Below the pieces are notes generated by a model that saw only the letters and a program-made list of their open reading frames with translations, was not told the DNA's origin and did no database searches. Shown piece after piece: positions 9,113 to 17,198 of a stretch of DNA of 64,000 nt (the stretch's first letter is position 1; every line of letters starts with the position of its first letter). A program made the translations under genes and the position numbers. The stretch is taken from NCBI GenBank assembly GCA_963741625.1, contig CAVUIT010000009.1:310001-374000 (forward strand), in the 5' to 3' direction. The DNA comes from CAWBBA01 sp963741625. Lineage in GTDB: Bacteria > Desulfobacterota > Desulfomonilia > Desulfomonilales > Desulfomonilaceae.

Positions 9113-10285
9113 TCACGCGCTAATATATAGTTTCGTCAAAACGAACTCCCGATGCCCCAGGGCTTCGGCCGCGGTCAACCGGCCGTTTGAAGTCCGGACC
9201 ACCATTTCGAGGAGCTTATCTCCTGCCTGATCCAAAGTCATTTCTCCTCTGAGGATAGCGGAAACGTCCAGATCGATATGCTCGCTCATGGTACTGCAAG
9301 TGAGGGGATTGGCGGACAACTTGATCACGGGCATGATGGAGTTTCCACAAATATTTCCCTGGCCGGTGGGGAACAAGTGCACCACAGCCCCGGATGCGGC
9401 CCAAAGAGTCAGGGCTTCGGCAGCAGCGGACGAAGTATCCATATACCACAGCCCTTTCCCTTCAGGCGCCTCAGCCGGCTTCAAGACTCCAATGTATCGC
9501 GCCTTCTTGCCGATCTTTTGGAGGTTGCCGTAAGCTTTTTCCTCAATGGTGGTAAGACCTCCTCGGATATTCCCTTTGGTGGGCTGTGAGCCGGAGAGAT
9601 CGTCGGTCTTGAACTTCACAATGATGTCATTGTAGGCGTTCCATACCTTCATGAACTCCTCGCCGATTTCGGGAGTGGCAGCGCGTTCTTTGCATACCAA
9701 CTCGGCGCCGGTTATTTCAGATGTTTCTCCAAAACACGATGTCGCTCCCATCTCCACCAGCTTGTCAATCGCATTGCCCACCGTCGGGTTTGACGCCAGA
9801 CCGGAAGTGGTGTCGGATTCCCCGCATTTTACAGAGACATAGAGCTCATCAATGGAGCATTCCGTCCTGGGAAGCTCCGATGCCCACTGTACATATTCCT
9901 TGGCCTGGCGGGAGGCCGCTGCGATGGTGTTCAGGTCACCATTCCGTTCGATATAATAACCCTTGACCGGCTTCCCGGTTTCCGCGACGCCGCGCACTAT
10001 GCGGTCCGTCCATTCGGGCTCAATGCCAATCACCACAACTGCGGCCACATTGGGGTTCGCGCCCGTCCCAATAATAGTTCTGAAGAAAAGCTCCAGATCC
10101 TCGCCAAACTGCAAACGCCCATAAGAATGAGGAATCGCCATGGTCCCCTTGATGTTGCTGGCCACGGCCTCGGAGGCTGCATTAGACAGATCGTCCAGAG
10201 GCAATATAACTACGTGATTCCGGACACCAACCCGTCCGTTCTCGCGACGATAACCGAAAAAATTTGGAATATTCATCATTACCAC
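9113..10285 (-). CDS. suyB: UxaA-family lyase large subunit, probable (2R)-sulfolactate sulfo-lyase beta
   Basis: Large subunit of a two-component lyase of the altronate/galactarate dehydratase (UxaA) family, 390 residues. The N terminus FGYRRENGRVGVRNHVVILP and the segments CGESDTTSGLASNPTVGNA and FPTGQGNICGNS are the conserved metal and substrate regions. From memory of the family, the overall sequence is closer to SuyB than to altronate dehydratase. SuyAB splits (2R)-3-sulfolactate into pyruvate and sulfite in the cytoplasm. The start overlaps the end of the small subunit by 7 bases. The altronate dehydratase alternative is not excluded, but no uronate genes are nearby. Confidence 0.8.
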   Translation of the reverse strand: MVMMNIPNFFGYRRENGRVGVRNHVVILPLDDLSNAASEAVASNIKGTMAIPHSYGRLQFGEDLELFFRTIIGTGANPNVAAVVVIGIEPEWTDRIVRGVAETGKPVKGYYIERNGDLNTIAAASRQAKEYVQWASELPRTECSIDELYVSVKCGESDTTSGLASNPTVGNAIDKLVEMGATSCFGETSEITGAELVCKERAATPEIGEEFMKVWNAYNDIIVKFKTDDLSGSQPTKGNIRGGLTTIEEKAYGNLQKIGKKARYIGVLKPAEAPEGKGLWYMDTSSAAAEALTLWAASGAVVHLFPTGQGNICGNSIMPVIKLSANPLTCSTMSEHIDLDVSAILRGEMTLDQAGDKLLEMVVRTSNGRLTAAEALGHREFVLTKLYISA

Positions 10286-10557
10286 CTCTTGGTTTTTAAA
10301 TTATGAATGTGGACGTGCTCACCAGCCGTCGTCTCTGCCGCTACTCTGCCGATGTCATGGCCGTACTTGAGGACAGTGTCTCCCGCTTTGAGATCTTTCA
10401 AGGCGATCTTGTGGCCGAGAGGGATGTTATTCAAGGCTTTTATTTCAAGCTGTTCTTGGGTATCCATGAACAGACCCTGCACTTGTTCTCCAGCCTTGAT
10501 GTCCACAGTGGCAACCCCCACTGTGTCTGCTTTTTCGTGCACCAAGAAATGAATCAT
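10279..10557 (-). CDS. suyA: UxaA-family lyase small (SAF-domain) subunit, probable sulfolactate sulfo-lyase alpha
   Basis: Protein of 92 residues consisting of one SAF domain (IKAGEQVQGLF, NNIPLGHKIALKDLKAGD, GEHVHIHNL), the separate small subunit of SuyAB-type lyases. The frame stays open to 11103, but the start is placed at 10557 because the strong GGAGGAAGGG (10561-10570, complement) lies directly upstream and SuyA proteins begin M-x-H-x-FLVHE. Translation is probably coupled to suyB. Confidence 0.8.
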   Translation of the reverse strand: MIHFLVHEKADTVGVATVDIKAGEQVQGLFMDTQEQLEIKALNNIPLGHKIALKDLKAGDTVLKYGHDIGRVAAETTAGEHVHIHNLKTKRW

Positions 10558-11576
10558 TTGCCCTTCCTCCATAGAACAGATTGTAGACAAGCCCCCGGGG
10601 AGCCCGTCGCGTGGCCCCACGCGTTGGCACAATGGTGTCCACGCGGAGACCCCGCCCAACGCTGGGACACAGCGCCCAGGCTCCTCGTAGTCTGACATGC
10701 CAGGTTTTTGCCTTGGCCGCTCTCGATATATGCTAACCAAATAGGTACCATTGTGCTTCGAATTCGCAAAAGTCCAGCGGAACGCGAGAATACGCCGGCC
10801 TCCCAGGGGTTGGGGAGGTTTCTTGCCGGTCCCTATCCTCGTGAGTCTCTTCGGTCTTACGATGCACGTGCTGGTTGCCTCTCCCATTTCATTATAGCGA
10901 TTGCCAAAAATAATGTCCGTTTGGCTGTAGGATGCAGAGCACCCTGATGGCCACCGTGATGGGCGTTTCCCCGTCATTCCCGCGCAGGCGGGAATCCAGA
11001 CTGGACCCCGGATCGGAGTCCGGGGTGACGGTGTCATTTTGTGAATCGGACAAAAATTTTGGCAATTGGTATACATTACCGATTTTAACGAGAATCTCCA
11101 CACCCCTGGGGGTTCGGCCTCTTCGCGGCCAGTATGACAGAGCCGTTGGCAATGCGACGCCCCATCATGTATACTTTATCAAACGAGGATGCTTGTTGGA
11201 CCACTTACACCAATGCGCTCTCAAGCGAGTAGTACTTAATCACAGCAGTTCGTTCCGTTTTGGGTAGATCTCCTGCGCTGCGAACGGCACATCCTGACTC
11301 CGCTCCGGAGACCCAGCCGAAACGTCGATCAGTCCCGCCAGGGGCGGGATTACATGTTTGACCGCGGATTAGTACGAAACGGGTTGATACAAGGACTGCT
11401 CAGGAGCGCTAAAACGCTGGACGAACCGCCCCGCAAACTCTTAAGGGCGAGCCCCTCCCGGAATATTGCCCTGAGGATTTCAATGGCTCATTACCAGGTA
11501 AGCCTTGATAGGGCACGGACATTGAATGAGTTGAAACACGACACAGTCTAAGAGCACCCACGGTTCCTCGAACGAC
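10558..11576. other. 1-kb gene-free region
   Basis: No ORF here resembles a protein. The left part (10580-10900) is GC-rich with short palindromes. The centre holds a REP-like repeat (separate entry). The right part includes an inverted pair CCCGCC-AGG-GGCGGG around 11336-11350 and short AT-rich stretches near 11040-11180 that may be promoters. The region separates left-facing suyAB from the right-facing histidine kinase, so promoters for both must lie in it. Confidence 0.5.
10970..11040. repeat. REP-like double palindrome
   Basis: Two adjacent hairpins: ATTCCCGC-GCAG-GCGGGAAT (about 10976-10995) and ACCCCGGA-TCGGAG-TCCGGGGT (about 11004-11026), flanked by CGTC and GACG. This CGTCATTCCCGCG...GGGAATCCAG pattern is a widespread extragenic palindrome type in many bacteria, often mobilised by RAYT transposases. 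No RAYT gene is in the window. Confidence 0.75.
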
Positions 11577-13196
11577 GTGTCTCATAAAATTTTCGATGCA
11601 GGCATTACTGTGAAGAAAGACCGCAACCTCTTGACAAATAGTGACGACGGAAATGAAGCCCGGCCTGCCAATGCCTTGAAGGTCCTTATCGTCGGGGACT
11701 CGGACAAGGTGGACGATAGCAAGGAACTTCTGGATTCACTGACGATGATTGGCTACCACATTGCTCGCTTGGGCGAGGTAACTCGATCCGCCGCCAAAAT
11801 CAAATGTCAGAAAGATGGGCACTCTGGAATCTCCTTGCTAGAAGAGGTGAAGAAGCGACTGAAAACCGAACCTCCTGACATCCTTATCCTGACGACTGAT
11901 GACCAGGAGTTGAGCAATAGCATGATGAGCTTGATACAGCCTCAGACCAAATTTCTAGATCCTTTTGTTCTGAAAATTATTAAGGGCCTTAAAGACGTGT
12001 CGGGTCAGCTTGCTTCGACTCGAACAAGGCTTCAAAGTGTCGAACTGATGAAAGAAGTTCTTATGTCCGGCTCGGAAACGAGCATAATGGTCGTAAATGA
12101 GGATTTCAAGATTGTCGAGATAAACAACGCCATTCTGGAAAGGACGAATAAGTCACAGGAGGATTGCATAGGCAGGCTGTGCCATTGGGTGGTAAGGAAA
12201 GACATGAAACCCTGTTACAGCAGAGGGGAAAAATGTCTGGTTCAGGAGGTCTTGCAAACAGGGCGAGCGGGGCACACTGTGAGGGAAGAACGCCGCCTCG
12301 ACGGTACAGTCCGGTATTTTTCAATCAGTTCGTATCCATTGCCAAAAGATGAAGAAGGGAAAAAAAATATCATAATCGTTTGGAAAGATATTTCCAAGCA
12401 GATGACGCCGGTACTGAACCGACAAGCCCGGAGCATTCGAGAGAGTTTTACCCATACTCTCCAACAAGACAAGATGGCTGCTCTTGGAAAGCTCGCGTCC
12501 GCGGCCGTGCATGAAATCAATAACCCGATTCAGGGAATCTTAACTTTTGCCAAACTCATGAGGCGATCCTTTGATAAGAAATCGTTATCTGAGGAGGAAA
12601 TGGAGAAGTTCAGCTCCTACCTGGACCTGATATCGGTCGAATCAGATCGATGCGGAAGAATCCTCCAAGGGCTCCTAGCGTTTTCGCGCAAGCGAGATAT
12701 CAACAAATCCGCGGTAGACCTGACGAAGACTTTCCATGACATAGCCCTACTTACAAGAAATCGGATGAAACTTCAGGGCATAAGTTTGTGTATCGAGAAA
12801 CCTAGCATCATGCCCATGGTATACTGTGACGGTGACCTGATGAAACAAGCGCTGTTGAATCTAGTTCTTAACTCAGTGGAGGCCATGCCAAACGGCGGGC
12901 TCATGGTCATGTCGGTCGATCTGCCCTGGCAGGCAAAGCAGGTTATGATAAGAATCCAAGATACAGGACCGGGGATCCCAAAGAATGTTCAGAGCAATAT
13001 CTTCGAGCCGTTTTTCACGACAAAGAATGACGGTAAAGGTACCGGCCTTGGTCTGAGCATCGTTTACGGCATCATGCTCCAACACGATGGCACAATCGGA
13101 GTGGAAAGCGCGGAAGGCGACGGCACTACCTTTGTTGTAACTTTACCGATTGGTGAAAAATCTCTTGCGCGATCTGCCCGGAAGACCAGGCAGTGA
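11577..13196 (+). CDS. PAS-domain sensor histidine kinase with receiver-like N terminus
   Basis: Soluble-looking kinase of 539 residues, no transmembrane segment. Residues about 30-115 resemble a receiver fold (ALKVLIVGDSDKVDD, PDILILTTDD) lacking a clear phospho-acceptor pattern. A PAS domain (about 160-280) carries several cysteines (CIGRLCHWV, KPCYSRGEKCLV) that could bind metal, heme or an Fe-S cluster. The HisKA phospho-acceptor is His312 in HEINNPIQG. The HATPase_c domain follows with NLVLNSVEAMP, DTGPGIP and GTGLGLSIV. The start is GTG; an in-frame GTG near 11610 is possible. No response regulator is adjacent, so it is an orphan kinase. Confidence 0.85.
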   Translation: MSHKIFDAGITVKKDRNLLTNSDDGNEARPANALKVLIVGDSDKVDDSKELLDSLTMIGYHIARLGEVTRSAAKIKCQKDGHSGISLLEEVKKRLKTEPPDILILTTDDQELSNSMMSLIQPQTKFLDPFVLKIIKGLKDVSGQLASTRTRLQSVELMKEVLMSGSETSIMVVNEDFKIVEINNAILERTNKSQEDCIGRLCHWVVRKDMKPCYSRGEKCLVQEVLQTGRAGHTVREERRLDGTVRYFSISSYPLPKDEEGKKNIIIVWKDISKQMTPVLNRQARSIRESFTHTLQQDKMAALGKLASAAVHEINNPIQGILTFAKLMRRSFDKKSLSEEEMEKFSSYLDLISVESDRCGRILQGLLAFSRKRDINKSAVDLTKTFHDIALLTRNRMKLQGISLCIEKPSIMPMVYCDGDLMKQALLNLVLNSVEAMPNGGLMVMSVDLPWQAKQVMIRIQDTGPGIPKNVQSNIFEPFFTTKNDGKGTGLGLSIVYGIMLQHDGTIGVESAEGDGTTFVVTLPIGEKSLARSARKTRQ

Positions 13197-13368
13197 GGCT
13201 GGGAGGCTATTGCGTAACGAGCATTTATTTTTCAGGGGAATCTCAGCAATGTGGCTCTGGGATTAGCTGGCTATAAGCCTTCTCATTTTTTTGTCTTGAC
13301 AGAGGGGACCACGTCAAATAGAAGCACGCGCGTGATTGCTACTCCGCAAGGAGGGAAGGAGGATTCGC

Positions 13369-13548
13369 ATGAAGAGAATCTTGTTGCTGGTTACGCTCGC
13401 TGCCTTCCTTATTACTGGCTCGCTGATTTATGCCAAGGGAGACTTCATGGTCAATTGCTGCGTTAAGGGACAATGTAGCAAAATGACGGCGCCGGCATGT
13501 GAACGGCTCAAGGGCAGGGTTGTTCAAGACTGTGGGCAATGCAGGTAA
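13369..13548 (+). CDS. Small secreted six-cysteine protein
   Basis: Unrecognised 59-residue protein. A Sec signal peptide (about 1-23, ending IYAKG) is followed by a mature part of about 36 residues with six cysteines (NCCVKGQC, PAC, DCGQC). They suggest disulfides or metal binding outside the cytoplasm. The ATG at 13369 is chosen because GGAAGGAGG lies just upstream; the longer open frame from 13336 lacks such a site. A terminator-like hairpin follows at 13551. Function unknown. Confidence 0.65.
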   Translation: MKRILLLVTLAAFLITGSLIYAKGDFMVNCCVKGQCSKMTAPACERLKGRVVQDCGQCR

Positions 13549-13550
13549 TG

Positions 13551-13592
13551 AGCCTTCCTTCAACCAACCGAAGGGAAGCTTTTCCTTCTTAA
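13551..13592 (+). terminator. Terminator after the small Cys-rich gene
   Basis: GCCTTCCTTC pairs with GAAGGGAAGC (one bulge), followed by TTTTCCTTCTT. The remaining spacer up to 13934 shows no gene. Confidence 0.6.
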
Positions 13593-13934
13593 ATCCGTCC
13601 CTTCAATTTCTTCCGTCAGTGTCGCAGCGGTACCCATGAGGATGGCTACCTCCTGGGAATTAGACTGTCCTCATCATGGTATGAATAGGTTCGTCTGCGA
13701 TCTCAGTTCTTGAACGGTTCCTCTTTGAAAGAGGTGCCGCTTTACTCAGTCGCAGTGCCCCAAGATGGCAAGCCTCCCCGCATGATTCCGACCCAACTGA
13801 AAAAAATCCTTTTCCCGGCTTGGTGAATGTGTCATTTAAGTCAGTTATGGCGTCTCGATAATTTCCATGCCTTTGCACGGGGGGCGATTCGTTTATCGAG
13901 GCAATCACAGAACTGTGGAAGGAGAATCCGAGCC

Positions 13935-14471
13935 ATGGTTGCCGAGAGAGAGATTAGAGCCAAAGAAATAGTAACCGACATACTCTCCGGAATCGGAGAT
14001 AACGAACTCATGCAAAAATATAGACTCACTTTCAGAGGCTTGCAAAGTGTCTTCAGAAAGCTCGTGGACTCAAATATAATTGACGCTGAGTTCCTCCAAG
14101 GCAGGTTAGTGCCTCAGTTGAACGGCGAAAAAACGGTCATTGCAAGATCGCCTCGCAAAGAGATATACGTGCCGCTTCCCGTACACGATCTAGCCAATCC
14201 AGATATGCAGGGCATGGTCATCAACATCAGTGAGCGCGGCCTGGGAGTGAAGGGACTCAAGGCAGAAGTCGACGAAGAAAAGAAACTTAGCATAAAACCC
14301 GATCAATTTCTCCAGTTGAGATCTTTCCGACTGAAAGCGAAATGCAGATGGGTGACATCCTCGGATGATGCCGAGGAGATAGTGGCCGGATTCGAGATCA
14401 CATCCATTGGCCACGAGGAACTGCAGGAATTGAGAAACTTGATCGAGACGCTGGAGTACATGTACCGCTGA
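13935..14471 (+). CDS. PilZ-domain protein with N-terminal helical module
   Basis: Protein of 178 residues. Residues about 8-50 form a helical module (DILSGIGDNELMQKYRLT...FRKLVDSNII) that recurs in the next gene. A PilZ-like domain follows (about 70-170): RKEIYVPLPVHDLAN, NISERGLGVKG and a C-terminal AGFEITSIGHEE. The canonical RxxxR and D/NxSxxG c-di-GMP motifs are only partly present: NISERG is clear, but the arginine pair is weak (RSPRKE). A c-di-GMP sensor role is possible but unproven. The start has AAGGAG about 10 bases upstream. Confidence 0.75.
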   Translation: MVAEREIRAKEIVTDILSGIGDNELMQKYRLTFRGLQSVFRKLVDSNIIDAEFLQGRLVPQLNGEKTVIARSPRKEIYVPLPVHDLANPDMQGMVINISERGLGVKGLKAEVDEEKKLSIKPDQFLQLRSFRLKAKCRWVTSSDDAEEIVAGFEITSIGHEELQELRNLIETLEYMYR

Positions 14472-14491
14472 AAACACACGGGAGGACCAGC

Positions 14492-15004
14492 ATGGAAAAG
14501 CGGCACATAAGCGGGCATGAAGTGGTGCAGGACATCAACTCCGGAATGGACGACTTGGCGCTCATGGGAAAATATAAGCTCTCGCTGAGAGAACTCGACC
14601 TACTGATTAAGAAGTTGGTGGAAGCAAAGCAGATCAGCGAAGAAGAATGGTCTGAACTTCAACTGCTTTGGGCGCAAAAAAAGGGTAGTGCGTGGCATTG
14701 TCCCGCGTGCCACATGCCTCAAGCCCATGAATTCGATGAGTGCCCCCAGTGCGGAATCATTGTGGCGAAGTTCAAAGGAAAATTCCGCCAGGAACAGGGC
14801 TCCCCGGCAACGGAAGACAGACAAGAGCAGGAATTCATTGAGGTTCCGCCGGTTGAATCCGAAACCCCGACAGCTCCACCAGATAGGCCGTCGGCCATTC
14901 CCGTAGCGCAGGATCCCAACCCCAAGTGCTCCAGTTGCAGCTTCTCTTTACCCCAGGACGCCAAATTCTGTCCGTCATGCGGAACCAAAATCTCAGTGCT
15001 GTGA
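14492..15004 (+). CDS. Zinc-ribbon protein sharing the N-terminal module of its neighbour
   Basis: Unrecognised protein of 170 residues. The N terminus (DINSGMDDLALMGKYKLS...IKKLVEAKQI) repeats the module of the preceding PilZ protein almost position for position. Two zinc ribbons follow: CPACHMPQ...CPQCGII (about 70-90) and CSSCSFSL...CPSCGTKI (about 145-165). The linker is Pro- and Glu-rich. It starts 20 bases after the PilZ gene with GGGAGGA upstream, so both are probably one operon. An adaptor or regulator role is an inference. Confidence 0.7.
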   Translation: MEKRHISGHEVVQDINSGMDDLALMGKYKLSLRELDLLIKKLVEAKQISEEEWSELQLLWAQKKGSAWHCPACHMPQAHEFDECPQCGIIVAKFKGKFRQEQGSPATEDRQEQEFIEVPPVESETPTAPPDRPSAIPVAQDPNPKCSSCSFSLPQDAKFCPSCGTKISVL

Positions 15005-15064
15005 ATCCTTGAGAACTGAGCCGAGCGATCTCAATTCAAGCATCAAGGACCGAACATTTGGTAA

Positions 15065-15180
15065 CCGTTTTCACCCCGAAAGGGGTTTACCGGGTCTGTT
15101 ACTTGGCCGGTAGGGCCGGCCTCAGTGCCGGTGGCCAAATGCCCGGTGATCGGTCACAACAATTGTAACAATTTCCGGGT
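15065..15180. repeat. Intergenic palindromes
   Basis: ACCCC-GAAA-GGGGT at about 15072-15085 and a GGCCGG...CCGGTGGCC pair around 15102-15133 make strong hairpins between convergent genes. The second belongs to the GCCGGC-rich spacer repeats seen elsewhere in this window. They may end transcription from both sides. Confidence 0.45.
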
Positions 15181-15185
15181 TCGGA

Positions 15186-15425
15186 TCAATTCCCCTTTTC
15201 ATTCTTCAATTTCTCGTCAAAATCTTTCCAAAACTCGTCATGACATTTCTGTTTGCAGGCGGCACAGGCCTGCTCCATTCCACCAATAGCGCAGGGGCAC
15301 TTGGAGTAACATGCGTTTCGGTCGAAATCCTGCAATAGCCCAGGGTCTGCTTCAATGGCCTGCGAGGGCGTTGCCGCCGGCAACAGAGCGGTCAAAAGGA
15401 AGATCGCTACGAGCAGTCGATTCAT
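15186..15425 (-). CDS. Small secreted Cys-rich protein
   Basis: Unrecognised 79-residue protein. The signal peptide (about 1-24, ending PSQAIEAD) precedes a mature part with six cysteines spaced C-x3-C-x-C-x8-C-x2-C-x3-C (ACYSKCPC, EQACAACKQKC) and a charged helical tail. The spacing resembles small helical-hairpin Cys proteins. The start at 15425 gives a clean signal peptide with AGGTGG upstream; the longer frame from 15524 does not. Confidence 0.65.
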   Translation of the reverse strand: MNRLLVAIFLLTALLPAATPSQAIEADPGLLQDFDRNACYSKCPCAIGGMEQACAACKQKCHDEFWKDFDEKLKNEKGN

Positions 15426-15743
15426 GGTCGAGGCCACCTTTGTGTAACCGAAATTATACGGCGCTTCTTTTACTATTTTGCTCAAGACAGCGTGCAGGTT
15501 TAAAAAAAGCATGAAAAAATGCACTATAATATTATGCTATTATATTCTGCCTTTCCGCGATACTTTGTATCGTATAGCAAAGGCGCACTCCCCAGCAAAC
15601 CATGGAGAGTTTTCTTGTAAAATACGTTGAATGCACTTATCAATTACGTTCTCTCTCTGAGAGAATGTTTGCATCGATCTGAATCCCAGGAGTCTTTCGT
15701 GCATCTGAAATGCACATAGATTAGGACGAAAGGAGAGAAACAG

Positions 15744-16175
15744 ATGAAAACGAGGGCAGGAGTACCAATAATTGTGCTTTCGCTTGTTTTAGGGCTGATG
15801 TGTCACTCATCACTCATGGCCGGTCCCGATGAAGAGCGGGCGGGATTGGATTCTGCCAGGGCGTGGTTGACTTTGGTAGATGCCGGGGGATACGACAAAA
15901 GTTGGGACCAGGCCGCTTCCCTTTTCAAGGAAAGTTTAAGCAAGGATCAGTGGGTGAAGTCCCTGAAAACGGTCAGAACGCCTTTGGGGAAGGTTATCTC
16001 GAGGACATCGGCCTCTACGACGTACACCACATCGCTACCTGGGGTGCCTGACGGTAAATATGTAGTAATTAAATACGACACGTCCTTCGAAAACAAGAAA
16101 TCTGCTGTGGAGACGGTTACGCCTATGCTTGACAAAGACGGAAAGTGGCGGGTCGCGGGCTACTTCATAAAATAG
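15744..16175 (+). CDS. DUF4019-like secreted protein
   Basis: Exported protein of 143 residues with a signal peptide (about 1-26). The body matches the DUF4019 pattern: AWLTLVDAGGYDKSWDQAASLFK, the helix KDQWVKSLKTVRTPLG, SLPGVPDGKYVVIKYDTSF and a terminal DKDGKWRVAGYFIK. The fold is probably an NTF2-like cone; no function is known. GAAAGGAG precedes the ATG. The 200-bp upstream spacer is AT-rich and contains a TTCTCTC/GAGAGAA dyad near 15650. Confidence 0.8.
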   Translation: MKTRAGVPIIVLSLVLGLMCHSSLMAGPDEERAGLDSARAWLTLVDAGGYDKSWDQAASLFKESLSKDQWVKSLKTVRTPLGKVISRTSASTTYTTSLPGVPDGKYVVIKYDTSFENKKSAVETVTPMLDKDGKWRVAGYFIK

Positions 16176-16271
16176 AGGTTGCGCGTTATTGTTATCCGCT
16201 GAAGCACTTGCCTCGGTCCGGCAAATCGGTTTTTCTAGATTCAGGAGCTTTCAGCACCTAAGGAGGGGAAC

Positions 16272-16760
16272 ATGATACCACAAGGTCCAGTCACCGAACA
16301 AGAAGCGAGGGCGATAATCTTGGAATGGAGCCGGCTGCACGACTTGCAAGCAGGCCTCTCCGCGTTCCTGCCCATCATCGCAGAAGAAGGCTTTTACATG
16401 CAGTTTGGAACGAAGCGGTGGGAGGGATATGGGGATTTCGAAGACCATCAGATCACGAAAAGGAAATTCTTCGACGAACTGCACGACTATTTTGACGTGA
16501 GCGTCGAAGTCGGGGAGGAAAAAACCATTGCGAAAACCAAAATGAACTGGACTTACAGCTATCGACCTGAGAACAGCCCGAAAAGCAAGCTTATCAAAGC
16601 CTATCTCGAACATACCTGGGAATTTCGCCGTTGCCCGAAAACCGGCCGTGCGTTTATGCAAGGGCACGTGGTTGATGTCTTTGAATATGAGCAAGGATTC
16701 CGACCGGACGACGAGCCGGAGTATGATCCGCATCTGGACCTCAACTGGGGAACTCGGTGA
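16272..16760 (+). CDS. Hypothetical protein, possibly NTF2/SnoaL-like
   Basis: Cytoplasmic protein of 162 residues without signal peptide. An N-terminal helix (EQEARAIILEWSRLHD) is followed by alternating short helices and strands (FYMQFGTKRWEGYGDF, KTKMNWTYSYRPE, AYLEHTWEFRR, MQGHVVDVFEYEQGF). This order resembles SnoaL-like or NTF2-like cones, but I do not recognise the family. AAGGAGGGGAAC just before the ATG supports the start. It may be co-transcribed with the DUF4019 gene 96 bases upstream. Confidence 0.6.
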   Translation: MIPQGPVTEQEARAIILEWSRLHDLQAGLSAFLPIIAEEGFYMQFGTKRWEGYGDFEDHQITKRKFFDELHDYFDVSVEVGEEKTIAKTKMNWTYSYRPENSPKSKLIKAYLEHTWEFRRCPKTGRAFMQGHVVDVFEYEQGFRPDDEPEYDPHLDLNWGTR

Positions 16761-16822
16761 TTCCCGGCATAGTCAGCGACATTGGCTCACAATATGGTGG
16801 TTCCGAAGGGCCGCGTTTTGGG

Positions 16823-16853
16823 CAAAAAAAAGCAATCCTTGAGGAGGATTGCT
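16823..16853 (-). terminator. Intrinsic terminator, left-facing
   Basis: AGCAATCCT (16831-16839) pairs perfectly with AGGATTGCT (16845-16853). On the minus strand the hairpin is followed by a run of eight T (complement of 16824-16831). It therefore serves the left-facing PilZ-like gene at 17199. The 345 bases between contain no convincing gene and would be a long 3' untranslated region. Confidence 0.7.
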
Positions 16854-17198
16854 AAGAGGATATGGTTTAGGATTCGTTGTTACCCTAAGCTATAAGCAAG
16901 TAGCATGCCAATGTAGCTAAGTGGCTAATTTAATTGAGGCTGTGTTATTGAATCCATTTCCCACTCCCACTTCCCGCGCTCAATTGCTTCGCATTTTTTC
17001 GGAACTGAGATTTTCGGGGAAATTGTTTCGCACCCCTGTGGTGATTTACACGGATGCCCCCTTGCCAGTGCTCCTTGCGGTACTCGCGTATATTTACGCA
17101 CTTAATTACGCGATTGGATTTGTAAGGGCACGGCATGCCCTGCCGCCGCCTGCTCAAATGACGAATGTTTGTGAACGTTGCAACCTGATCTGCCGGAA

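Noticed and set aside
10558..11103. Open frame extending the suyA reading frame about 180 codons upstream
   Set aside because: The extension crosses a REP-like palindrome and has no family similarity, and a strong ribosome-binding site sits at the 10557 start.
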